From Planctomycetaceae bacterium (GTDB taxonomy: Bacteria; Planctomycetota; Planctomycetia; Pirellulales; UBA1268), in NCBI GenBank assembly GCA_005789975.1, contig SXWC01000147.1, positions 1 through 6,168 of the forward strand: DNA of 6,168 nucleotides. Direction: 5' to 3'. A program made the position numbers and the translations under genes. Within the stretch, counting starts at the first letter, position 1, and the number at the start of each line of letters is the position of its first letter. Positions 1 to 6,020 of this stretch are shown here, one piece after another. The notes beneath the pieces were generated by a model, which saw nothing but the letters and a program-made list of their open reading frames with translations, had not been told where the DNA came from and searched no databases.

Positions 1-486
1 CTGGCCGCCGGAGAGTTCGCTCGGCAGGCTGGCCAGCCGATCACCGAGGCCCAGGGTGTCGAGCACGTCGGCCGCCGCATCGACGGCCCGCGACCGCCTC
101 CAGCCTGCGATCAGCAGCGGAACGGCGGCATTTTCCACCGCCGTCAAACTCGGCAGCAGGTTGTAGGCCTGAAAGACGAAGCCCACGTTATCGCGGCGAA
201 AGCGGACCTTCGCCCCCCGGGGCATGCTGACGAGGTCTTGCCCGAGCACGACGACGTCGCCGGCCGTCGGCTCCAGCGTGCCGGCGACGATCGAGACCAG
301 CGTCGTCTTGCCGCAACCGCTCGGCCCGACGAGCATCAGCAACTCGCCGTAGGAAACCTCGAGATCGACGCCGCGAAGCGCGCGCATGAGCGATCCGCCG
401 GAGCCGAAATCCTTGGTCACTCCGCGGACCCGAATGGCGACCTCACCGGGTACGGGAGCCGGATGCGGGCCTTGCGTGCCAGCCAC
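1..486 (-). CDS. ABC transporter ATP-binding protein, LolD/MacB/DevA-like (partial, C-terminus off the left edge)
   Basis: This is the cytoplasmic nucleotide-binding subunit that hydrolyses ATP to drive the permease encoded just upstream. The 162 codons visible run open from a GTG start to the window edge. Visible motifs are Walker A GPSGCGKTT (residues 54-62, Lys60), the Q-loop FVFQAYNLLPSLTAVEN (103-119, Gln106) and the signature LSGGQ (158-162), which is cut exactly at the edge. Walker B and the H-loop lie outside. The N-terminal pattern (residues 16-50: short strand, then a loop and 'ALRGVDLEV') and the 'FQAYNLLPSLTAVEN' stretch are typical of the LolD/MacB/DevA export branch. The GTG was chosen because an AAGGAG sits 8 nt before it and no in-frame ATG precedes the conserved core. 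The gene starts 13 bp after the permease stop, so the two are almost certainly co-transcribed. The substrate cannot be read from the sequence. Confidence 0.95.
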   Translation of the reverse strand, partial: MAGTQGPHPAPVPGEVAIRVRGVTKDFGSGGSLMRALRGVDLEVSYGELLMLVGPSGCGKTTLVSIVAGTLEPTAGDVVVLGQDLVSMPRGAKVRFRRDNVGFVFQAYNLLPSLTAVENAAVPLLIAGWRRSRAVDAAADVLDTLGLGDRLASLPSELSGGQ

Positions 487-494
487 TGATCGCT

Positions 495-500
495 CTCCTT
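495..500 (-). promoter_or_regulatory. Shine-Dalgarno site of the ABC ATPase gene
   Basis: On the minus strand AAGGAG is followed by 8 nt and then GTG (486-484). It decides the GTG start of the ATPase. Its first base overlaps the last base of the permease stop codon (502-500), which supports coupled translation within one message. Confidence 0.75.
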
Positions 501-1636
501 CAGCCTCGAAATACGATGGCGGGATCGACGATCAGCACCTTGCGGATCGACAGCAGGCTCGCCAGGAGCACGATCAGGAAAACCGCCGCGGCGGTGATCA
601 CGAGCACCTGCCACGGCATGAAAAAGGCGAGCCTCGAAAAGGCGCGGGTGCCGAAGCCGAAGAGCGCCGCGAGCCCGATCCCGACGCCATACCCGACGAC
701 ACCCACCTGCAAGGCCTGAAAGAGGACCATGCCCAGGATCGTTCCGTTGCCGGTGCCCATGGCCTTGAGCGCGCCGAACTGCCGGATGTTCTCGACCGTG
801 AACAGGTAGAACGTCTGGCCGGCGATCGCCGTACCCACGATGAATCCGAGCAGAACCGTCACGGCGAAGTTGACGGGGATGCCGGTCTTGGCCAGGTAGT
901 AGCGGATGGTCTTCCAGATGAACGCATTCCGCGTCATGGCCTGCAGCCCCGTCTGCTCGCTGATCCGCCGGCAGACCTCTTCGGCGGGCACGTCCGGGGC
1001 CGCCTCGGCGAGCACGAACGAGAGCACCTTTCGCTCCCGGGGCGCGAAGACCACCGCTTGGCTGTATCGCGTGTAGACGATCGGAAAGCTCTGGAAGGTG
1101 CGGCTCGCCTTGGTGAGGCCGACGAGCACCGCCCGGCGGTCGTTCATCTCGAACACGCGGCCGAGCCGGTAAGGCTGGCCGGGCCAGATCCGCCGGTAGC
1201 CGGCGTCGTCCATGATCACGGCATCGGGCTTCCGCAGATCCGCGATCGAGCCCATGAAGATGCCGTCGGGAGCACCGACGAGGGTGGCGTCGTCGAGCCC
1301 CAGCAGGATCATCTGCTCGAAACTTCCCTCTTCCAGTCGCGCCCGGGCGATGCCCTTGTAAAACCGCACCGCCCACGCCACCCCCGGCACGCCCTTGACC
1401 CGAAACAGTTCGGTGTCGGAAAGCGGTTTGACGTCATCGACAAACTGCACCTTCTCGTCCATCACCCAGATGCCCGGCCCCTCGACGTCGCGGATCTGGC
1501 TGATGGTGAGCGACATCAGCCCGCAGAAGATCGACGACTGCTGCGCGATCAAGAGCGCGGCGAAGACCACCCCGAAGACGATGCCGAGGTATTTCACCCG
1601 ATTCCCGATCAGCATCTTCCAGGCGATCCAGAGCAT
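500..1636 (-). CDS. ABC transporter permease, DevC/MacB (FtsX-domain) type
   Basis: This inner-membrane permease of 378 residues is the partner of the ATPase that follows it. It has the FtsX/MacB layout: TM1 at about residues 16-37, a large extracytoplasmic domain at about 40-250, then TM2 (about 255-279), TM3 (about 299-326) and TM4 (about 341-363). Between TM2 and TM3 lies the segment ENIRQFGALKAMG (282-294), which matches the cytoplasmic coupling-helix region of this family. The short N-terminus MLWIAWKMLIGNRVKYLG leading straight into TM1 resembles DevC proteins of heterocyst-type DevBCA exporters, and the length also fits DevC. The reading frame stays open upstream to 1777, but those 47 extra codons look non-coding, so the ATG at 1636 was preferred. 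No Shine-Dalgarno precedes it; a strong -10 element does (see promoter entry). No DevB/HlyD-type adaptor gene is in the window. DevC-like assignment is likely; substrate unknown. Confidence 0.9.
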   Translation of the reverse strand: MLWIAWKMLIGNRVKYLGIVFGVVFAALLIAQQSSIFCGLMSLTISQIRDVEGPGIWVMDEKVQFVDDVKPLSDTELFRVKGVPGVAWAVRFYKGIARARLEEGSFEQMILLGLDDATLVGAPDGIFMGSIADLRKPDAVIMDDAGYRRIWPGQPYRLGRVFEMNDRRAVLVGLTKASRTFQSFPIVYTRYSQAVVFAPRERKVLSFVLAEAAPDVPAEEVCRRISEQTGLQAMTRNAFIWKTIRYYLAKTGIPVNFAVTVLLGFIVGTAIAGQTFYLFTVENIRQFGALKAMGTGNGTILGMVLFQALQVGVVGYGVGIGLAALFGFGTRAFSRLAFFMPWQVLVITAAAVFLIVLLASLLSIRKVLIVDPAIVFRG

Positions 1637-1643
1637 GCCGGCG

Positions 1644-1652
1644 ATTCTAGCA
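1644..1652 (-). promoter_or_regulatory. Extended -10 promoter of the permease-ATPase unit, probably giving a leaderless mRNA
   Basis: On the minus strand TGCTAGAAT matches the extended -10 consensus TGnTATAAT at every specified base but one. Only 7 nt separate it from the ATG at 1636-1634, so transcription should begin at or one base before the A of the start codon. This agrees with the lack of a Shine-Dalgarno sequence. At a 17-nt spacing no good -35 is seen (GGCTGG), which is tolerable for extended -10 promoters. The call is inferred from sequence only. Confidence 0.5.
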
Positions 1653-1674
1653 GGCTGGGGAACGAGCCAGCCTG
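1651..1674. repeat. 8-bp perfect inverted repeat over the permease promoter (possible operator)
   Basis: CAGGCTGG (1651-1658) and CCAGCCTG (1667-1674) are perfect inverted arms around an 8-nt centre. Relative to the predicted permease start of transcription they fill the spacer and -35 region, and the inner edge overlaps the TGn of the extended -10. A dimeric repressor bound here would block the promoter. It lies upstream of the predicted transcript, so an operator is more likely than an RNA hairpin. The protein that would bind is unknown. Confidence 0.4.
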
Positions 1675-1731
1675 AGCAGGATGCGAAGATCATCGACCCT
1701 GGAAACCCCCGGCGATTCCGCCGGACGATCA

Positions 1732-1764
1732 CGTGGACGAAGGTCGTGGATGACTTCGTCCACG
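1732..1764. repeat. 11-bp perfect inverted repeat in the exporter/recQ intergenic region
   Basis: CGTGGACGAAG (1732-1742) and CTTCGTCCACG (1754-1764) are perfectly complementary arms around an 11-nt loop. A third partial copy of the arm, GTGGAT, lies in the loop at 1747-1752, 14 nt from the first. No T-tract follows on either strand, so a simple intrinsic terminator is unlikely. It could be a regulator-binding site or a transcribed hairpin. Eleven perfect pairs at this spacing are unlikely by chance in a region of this size. Confidence 0.5.
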
Positions 1765-1853
1765 GACGGCCGGGCAAGGCCGAGTTCCAGGCGTTTTTCC
1801 CGTGAACGGGGCGACGGCAGGGGGCTTGATCTCCGATGGCCTCCGCCCGGCGC

Positions 1854-1862
1854 TGGTATCCT
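1854..1862 (+). promoter_or_regulatory. Candidate extended -10 promoter of recQ
   Basis: TGGTATCCT fits the extended -10 pattern TGnTATAAT apart from two internal bases. Transcription would start near 1869, leaving a 5' leader of about 25 nt that includes the recQ Shine-Dalgarno. A TTGATC at 1826-1831 is 25 nt away, too far to serve as its -35. Confidence 0.35.
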
Positions 1863-1877
1863 GCGGCCCCCGAAGCC

Positions 1878-1886
1878 AGAGGAAGG
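1878..1886 (+). promoter_or_regulatory. Shine-Dalgarno site deciding the recQ start
   Basis: AGAGGAAGG is a strong purine-rich ribosome binding site ending 7 nt before the GTG at 1894. It selects this GTG over the in-frame ATG at 1681, which would add 71 low-complexity, Arg/Ser/Pro-rich residues unlike RecQ. Confidence 0.7.
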
Positions 1887-1893
1887 TGCAGCC

Positions 1894-3774
1894 GTGCCGG
1901 AGCAAGCCGGGACCGAAGCCGGTCCGAACGACGCAGTGCTCGTCGATGACGCGCGGATCACGGCGGTGCTCTCGCGGTGGTGGGGCTTCGACCGCCTCCG
2001 GCCGCTTCAGTCGGAGGCCATCAAGGCCGCCCTCGAGGGTCGGGATTCGCTGGTCGTGATGCCGACGGGCGGGGGCAAGAGCCTCTGCTACCAACTGCCG
2101 CCACTGGTGGGCGACTCGACCGACGTCGTGATCTCGCCGCTGGTCGCCCTGATGAAGGACCAGGTCGATGCCCTCGAGGCGATCGGATACCCGGCCGCGG
2201 CGCTCCATGGCGGGATGTCCCAGGAGGAACGGGGGGACGTCCGCAACCGCCTGGCGGCCGGCGAACTCCGACTGCTCTTCGTCGCTCCCGAACGGCTGGT
2301 GAACACGGGGCTCCTCGACGTGCTCGCCCGCGTCGGCGTCAAGCGATTCGCGATCGACGAGGCCCACTGCATCAGCCACTGGGGACACGACTTCCGGCCG
2401 GAATACCGGCAGCTCGCCCTGCTCCGCGAACGCTTTCCCTCGGCCAGCATCCACGCCTTCACCGCCACGGCCACGCCCCGGGTGCGAGACGACATCGCCC
2501 GCCAGTTGGATCTCCGCGATCCGGCACGGCTGGTGGGGACGTTCGACCGTCCAAACCTCGTCTACCGCGTCGTGCCCCGGACCGACCGGATCGCCCAGAC
2601 GCTGGCGATCCTGGGCCGGCACAAGGGGGAGGCGTCGATCGTCTACTGCATCTCGCGAAAGGAGACGGAGCGGCTCGCGGAGCGGCTCGCGGCCGACGGC
2701 ATCCTCGCCCGGCCCTACCATGCCGGCCTCGACCCCACGCAGCGGCACAAGACCCAGGAAGCCTTCGCCCGCGAGACGATCGACGTGGTGGTGGCCACCG
2801 TCGCCTTCGGCATGGGGATCGACCGCTCCGACGTCCGCCTCGTGCTGCACACATCGCTTCCCAAGAGCCTCGAGGCCTACCAGCAGGAGACGGGCCGCGC
2901 CGGACGCGACGGGCTCGCCGCCGAATGCGTGCTCCTCTATTCGTCGGCGGACGTCTTCAGCTGGGAATCGCTCGTGCGCAAGAGCGCAGCGGAGTCGGAT
3001 CTCGAACCCGACGAGCAGGAACGACTCATCGCCTCCCAGGCCGAGCATCTGCATGCGATGCGCCGCTATGCACAGGCCGCCCGCTGCCGCCATGCAGCGC
3101 TCTCCGAATATTTCGGCCAGGCCTATCCCGCCGACACCTGCGGCGCCTGCGACGTCTGCCTCGGTGAAACCGAGAGCCTGCCCGACGCCACCGTCATGGC
3201 CCAGAAGATCATCTCCTGCGTCGCCCGCGTGCAGGAGCGATTCGGGGTCCGTCACGTCTGCGAGGTGCTGCGGGGCGCGAGGACCGACGGCATCGTCCGC
3301 CACGGACACGACCAGCTCTCGACCTTCGGCCTGCTCTCGACGCTCGACCAGCGGGCGGCGGAAAACCTCGTCCACCAGCTCCTCGATCAGGAGCTGCTCT
3401 CCCGGACCGGCGGCGACCGTCCGGTCGTGACGCTCAATGACCGTTCCTGGGAGGTCCTGCGGGGACAACGGTCGGTGGTGCTGCTCGAGCCTCGGGCCGG
3501 TAAGACGGCGAAAACGACGAAAGCCGATGATGACGACTGGCAGGGCGTGGACCGCGAACTCTTTGAACGGCTCCGGAAGTGGCGGCGACGGATCGCCGAG
3601 GCCCGCGGCAAGCCCGCCTGGACAATTCTCGACGACAAGGCGTTGCGGGCCATCGCCCGGGAAAAACCCGCCTCGCCAGCCGCCCTGCTCCGCTGCAAGG
3701 GCATCGGCGAGAAACGGCTGGCCGACTTTGGCGCTGACATTCTCGATCTCGTCAATGGCCGCGACGACGGATAA
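1894..3774 (+). CDS. recQ: ATP-dependent DNA helicase RecQ
   Basis: RecQ is a 3'-5' superfamily 2 DNA helicase that acts in recombinational repair and in processing stalled forks. This copy is 626 residues, close to the 609 of E. coli RecQ, and all domains are present. Motif 0 is GFDRLRPLQ (31-39), motif I MPTGGGKSLCYQLP (56-69, Lys62), Ia SPLVALMKDQV (81-91), and II DEAHCISHWGHDFR (155-168), including the aromatic-rich loop that couples ATPase to DNA binding. Motif III is FTATAT (189-194), IV IVYCISRKE (249-257), V ATVAFGMGIDR (301-311) and VI YQQETGRAGRDG (329-340) with the arginine finger. The RecQ-Ct zinc ligands are Cys398, Cys416, Cys419 and Cys422. A winged-helix domain follows at about 430-530, then an acidic linker (ADDDDW) and one HRDC domain at about 552-621. 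No key residue is missing. The gene diverges from the ABC exporter and is followed 56 bp later by the transaldolase gene. Confidence 0.97.
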   Translation: MPEQAGTEAGPNDAVLVDDARITAVLSRWWGFDRLRPLQSEAIKAALEGRDSLVVMPTGGGKSLCYQLPPLVGDSTDVVISPLVALMKDQVDALEAIGYPAAALHGGMSQEERGDVRNRLAAGELRLLFVAPERLVNTGLLDVLARVGVKRFAIDEAHCISHWGHDFRPEYRQLALLRERFPSASIHAFTATATPRVRDDIARQLDLRDPARLVGTFDRPNLVYRVVPRTDRIAQTLAILGRHKGEASIVYCISRKETERLAERLAADGILARPYHAGLDPTQRHKTQEAFARETIDVVVATVAFGMGIDRSDVRLVLHTSLPKSLEAYQQETGRAGRDGLAAECVLLYSSADVFSWESLVRKSAAESDLEPDEQERLIASQAEHLHAMRRYAQAARCRHAALSEYFGQAYPADTCGACDVCLGETESLPDATVMAQKIISCVARVQERFGVRHVCEVLRGARTDGIVRHGHDQLSTFGLLSTLDQRAAENLVHQLLDQELLSRTGGDRPVVTLNDRSWEVLRGQRSVVLLEPRAGKTAKTTKADDDDWQGVDRELFERLRKWRRRIAEARGKPAWTILDDKALRAIAREKPASPAALLRCKGIGEKRLADFGADILDLVNGRDDG

Positions 3775-3830
3775 TCTCCCGGACGGCGAACGGTGTTTGC
3801 CCGCTCTCCCCCGCACTCCACGAGGTCTTC

Positions 3831-4904
3831 ATGTCGGCCATCACAACCTCCCTGCACCGTCTCGGCAAGAGCCTGTGGCTAGACAACATCACCCTCACGA
3901 TGCTAGATGACGGCACTCTCGCCCGGTACATCCGCGACCTCTCCGTGACCGGCCTCACGAGCAATCCCACGATCTACAACCTCGCGGTCAGGGCCAGCAC
4001 CGCCTACGACGCCGCCATCGCCGAGAAGGTCAAGCAGGGGCTCTCGGGCGAGCGGCTGTTCTTTGAACTCGCCACCGAAGACCTCGTGCGGGCCGCCGAC
4101 CTCTTCCGGCCGGTTCACGACCGTAGTGGCGGGCTCGACGGCTGGGTGTCGCTCGAGGTGTCGCCGCGACTGGCATACGACACGGCAAGCACGCTGGCGG
4201 CGGCCCGCGACCTGCACGCAAGGGCGGCGCGGCCGAACCTGTTCATCAAGATCCCGGGCACGAGGGAGGGTCTGCCGGCCATCGAGGAGGCGATCGCCGC
4301 GGGCGTGCCCGTGAACGTGACGCTGCTCTTCACCCGCGACCAATACCTCGCCGCGGCGGAAGCCTACCTGCGGGGAATCGAGCGGCGGATCGACGCGGGT
4401 CTCGACCCACGGGTCTGTTCGGTGGCGTCGCTCTTCATCAGCCGCTGGGACGGGGCCACGGCGAAGCAACTGCCCGCCGGCCTGGCCAATACGGTCGGCA
4501 TCGCCATCGGCGCGCAGACCTACGCCGCCTACCGCGCGGTCCTGGCGGCGGACCGCTGGCAGCGGCTGGCCAACTTCGGCGCCCTGCCGCAACGGCTCCT
4601 GATGGCGAGCACGGGCACGAAGGATCCCGCGCTCTGCGACCATCTCTACGTGCGGGATCTGGCCGCTCCGCACACGATCAACACCATGCCCGAGGGGACG
4701 CTTCTGGCGTTCGCCGATCATGGCACGCTCGGCGGCGTGCTCTCGCAGGGGGGCGGCACGAGCAGCCGCACGCTCTTCGAGGTGTCGCGGGCCGGCATCG
4801 ATCTCGCGGCCCTCGGCCTCGAGCTCCAGGCGCAGGGGGCGACCGCCTTCGTGAAGAGCTGGGACGAACTCCTGCAGGTGATCGACGCCAAGGCACGGGC
4901 ATGA
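3831..4904 (+). CDS. tal: Transaldolase
   Basis: Transaldolase (EC 2.2.1.2) moves a dihydroxyacetone unit between sugar phosphates in the non-oxidative pentose phosphate pathway. It is a cytoplasmic TIM-barrel enzyme. The 357-residue product matches the longer transaldolase type seen in actinobacteria and cyanobacteria rather than the short fructose-6-phosphate aldolase. Visible active-site elements are Asp18 in LWLDNITLTM, Asn45 in TSNPTIYN, Glu109 in VSLEV, the Schiff-base Lys140 in NLFIKIPGT, Asn162/Thr164 in NVTLLF, and SRWD at 204-207. Later family signatures are ASTGTKDP (259-266) and NTMPEGTLLAFADHG (284-298). The ATG is preceded by GAGG with a 5-nt spacer, a modest ribosome site. Lying 56 bp after recQ on the same strand with no terminator seen between, it may be read from the recQ promoter, although the two functions are unrelated. 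No sugar-phosphate isomerase domain is fused to it. Confidence 0.95.
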   Translation: MSAITTSLHRLGKSLWLDNITLTMLDDGTLARYIRDLSVTGLTSNPTIYNLAVRASTAYDAAIAEKVKQGLSGERLFFELATEDLVRAADLFRPVHDRSGGLDGWVSLEVSPRLAYDTASTLAAARDLHARAARPNLFIKIPGTREGLPAIEEAIAAGVPVNVTLLFTRDQYLAAAEAYLRGIERRIDAGLDPRVCSVASLFISRWDGATAKQLPAGLANTVGIAIGAQTYAAYRAVLAADRWQRLANFGALPQRLLMASTGTKDPALCDHLYVRDLAAPHTINTMPEGTLLAFADHGTLGGVLSQGGGTSSRTLFEVSRAGIDLAALGLELQAQGATAFVKSWDELLQVIDAKARA

Positions 4905-4930
4905 GCCGGTGGCGTGATGCTCATGTGCCC
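4897..4930. terminator. Possible bidirectional terminator hairpin between convergent tal and araC-type genes
   Basis: GGGCATGAGC (4897-4906) can pair with GCTCA (4919-4923) and TGCCC (4926-4930), leaving a 2-nt bulge and a 12-nt loop. An alternative register gives a 7-bp perfect stem, CATGAGC with GCTCATG. The transaldolase TGA (4902-4904) and the AraC gene stop (4923-4921) lie in opposite arms. No T-tract follows on either strand, so termination strength is uncertain. Confidence 0.35.
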
Positions 4931-5835
4931 CGCAGGGTGCGTGACGGCGCCTCGCCAAACTGGCGGCGATAGAGGCCGGCAAAGCGGCCCAGTTCCCAGA
5001 CCCCGTGGCGGGCGAGAATCCGGGCGACCGTGTCGCGGGCGGGATCTGCTTCACGGAGCGAGCGGCGGACCGTGTGAAGAGTCCGTAGCCGCACGAAGTG
5101 CCGCGGCGACACGCCATACATGTCGTGAAACACCCGCGACAGCGTCCGCGGGTGGACGCCCACGGAGACGGCGAGATCGGCGATCGACCGGTGGCCCATC
5201 GGGTTGCCGTCGAGAATCGTGACCACGCGGCGGACCACCTCCGTGCGATCGACTCTGGGACGACCCACGGGGGCTCGGGGGGATTCCCGCGGGCCGATGC
5301 AGGACAGTGCATCCGTGATCACCCGCCGCGCCGCGTTCGCATCGGCCTGCGTCTGGGTGGAGCCGGCGGGAGGGGCCTCTGCCCCCGCTTCCATCTGCGT
5401 CAGCTGCTCCACCAGTCGCCTGAGCCGCCGGACCCGCATCGGATCGGCCCGCAGCACGTGGCTCCTGTCGCCATGAGCACCGAGGACGTCCTCCGGCAAG
5501 GCCACCGAGCACCAGGCATGCGACCGCTTCCTCACCTGGATGCAGAAATCACCCCCTGGCGGAATGACCAGCAGCGAGCGGTCGTCCAGCCTCTCACCGT
5601 TGACGACATGCCGATGCGGATCGCCGAGCGGCATGTAGATCAGCGTGCCCCGGTGCGTGTTGCCGCCGAAGCAGAGGTTCCCGCCCCCTTCGTGCGCCAT
5701 CTGCAGTGTCACGGAGGCTATCTGCCGCACGGTGAGCTGCCACACCGGCTTCTCGACACCGTCACACACCAGCCGCAGGTCGGCTCCCTGAATGGCTTCG
5801 CCCCAGGCGTCGAAATCATCGAACTCTTTCCGCAT
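4921..5835 (-). CDS. AraC-family transcriptional regulator (EutR-like HTH)
   Basis: This is a DNA-binding regulator of 304 residues with an N-terminal sensing domain and a C-terminal AraC domain. The C-terminus shows both helix-turn-helix units: SIADLAVSVGVHPRTLSRVF (217-236), followed by YGVSPRHFVRLRTL, and a second unit at about 269-301 with GVWELGRFAGLYRRQFGEAP. The latter is the standard AraC signature (GF..lGrFa..YR..FGe.P). The N-terminus (about 4-115) begins FDDFDAWGEAIQGADLRLV and contains MPLGDPHRHVVNG and LLVIPPGGDF, a beta-rich, cupin-like arrangement typical of EutR-type regulators. The ligand is not evident. The frame is open to 6006, but residues upstream of 5835 look non-coding and the family pattern begins right after this ATG. 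The ribosome site is weak (TGAG/GAGCAG region). It diverges from the sulfatase gene and may control it and itself. Family call is firm; target is inferred. Confidence 0.92.
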   Translation of the reverse strand: MRKEFDDFDAWGEAIQGADLRLVCDGVEKPVWQLTVRQIASVTLQMAHEGGGNLCFGGNTHRGTLIYMPLGDPHRHVVNGERLDDRSLLVIPPGGDFCIQVRKRSHAWCSVALPEDVLGAHGDRSHVLRADPMRVRRLRRLVEQLTQMEAGAEAPPAGSTQTQADANAARRVITDALSCIGPRESPRAPVGRPRVDRTEVVRRVVTILDGNPMGHRSIADLAVSVGVHPRTLSRVFHDMYGVSPRHFVRLRTLHTVRRSLREADPARDTVARILARHGVWELGRFAGLYRRQFGEAPSRTLRGT

Positions 5836-6020
5836 CTGCTCACATTTCCCGTTCAACGATTCCCACGCCGTCCGACGGCATTTTGACCGAAGCCGCATTG
5901 CCAAAAAGCCGGTAGTCGCGTGAAATACAGGGTATCGTGTCGCGATCACCGGGTCATCCGCAAGAGGGCGGGCGAGCCGGCAGATCCCGTTGATTGAACA
6001 CCCCACTTGGAGTCCATGGC
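5836..6020. promoter_or_regulatory. Divergent control region between the AraC-type gene and the sulfatase gene
   Basis: This 185-bp region must hold the promoters of both divergent genes. On the plus strand TTGCCA (5898-5903), 17 nt, then TGAAAT (5921-5926) is a possible but weak sigma-70 promoter for the sulfatase: 5 of 6 and 4 of 6 consensus bases, with the key second A of the -10 missing. A 13-nt palindrome at 5867-5879 and a short ATAC/GTAT inverted repeat (5925-5935) are candidate binding sites. No convincing promoter was seen for the AraC gene. Confidence 0.4.
5867..5879. repeat. 13-nt palindrome upstream of the AraC-type gene
   Basis: GCCGTC and GACGGC are perfect inverted arms around one central C. 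The site lies 31 bp upstream of the AraC-type start codon, where binding could affect that gene's own expression. AraC proteins more often bind direct repeats, so another regulator or chance in GC-rich DNA is also possible. Confidence 0.3.

Larger units (their letters stand above)
1637..1893. other. Divergent intergenic region between the ABC exporter and recQ
   Basis: This 257-bp stretch separates two divergent genes. It contains the permease extended -10 and its overlapping 8-bp inverted repeat at the left, an 11-bp inverted repeat at 1732-1764 in the middle, and a candidate recQ promoter plus Shine-Dalgarno at the right. Frames remain open through it on both strands, as expected in GC-rich DNA, but none yields a recognisable protein. 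Confidence 0.6.

Noticed and set aside
386..1675. A 429-codon open frame on the plus strand opposite the ABC genes
   Set aside because: It covers both the ATPase start and the permease in antisense. Its composition is His/Asp/Arg/Pro-rich with no domain, and the opposite strand encodes clear ABC proteins.
1635..1805. Possible 56-residue plus-strand gene ending TWTKVVDDFVHGRPGKAEFQ...FFP
   Set aside because: The C-terminal part looks mildly protein-like, but there is no ribosome site, no recognised family, and it covers both inverted repeats and the permease promoter. It could be a gene remnant, but the evidence is too thin.
1681..1893. N-terminal extension of RecQ from the ATG at 1681
   Set aside because: The 71 added residues are low-complexity and unlike RecQ. 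A strong Shine-Dalgarno sits just before the GTG at 1894 and a candidate promoter lies at 1854-1862, within the extension.
1729..3816. A 695-codon open frame on the minus strand opposite recQ
   Set aside because: It mirrors recQ, which has every helicase motif. Its product lacks a recognisable domain and is rich in Arg, Gly, Glu and Asp, as expected from the antisense of a GC-rich gene.
3903..5312. A 469-codon minus-strand open frame opposite the transaldolase and running into the AraC-type gene
   Set aside because: The transaldolase on the plus strand has its full active-site set, and the AraC-type gene uses another frame with intact HTH motifs.
5836..6006. N-terminal extension of the AraC-type protein from the ATG at 6006
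   Set aside because: The 57 extra residues have no match to the family pattern, which starts right after the ATG at 5835, and they would consume almost the whole divergent control region.
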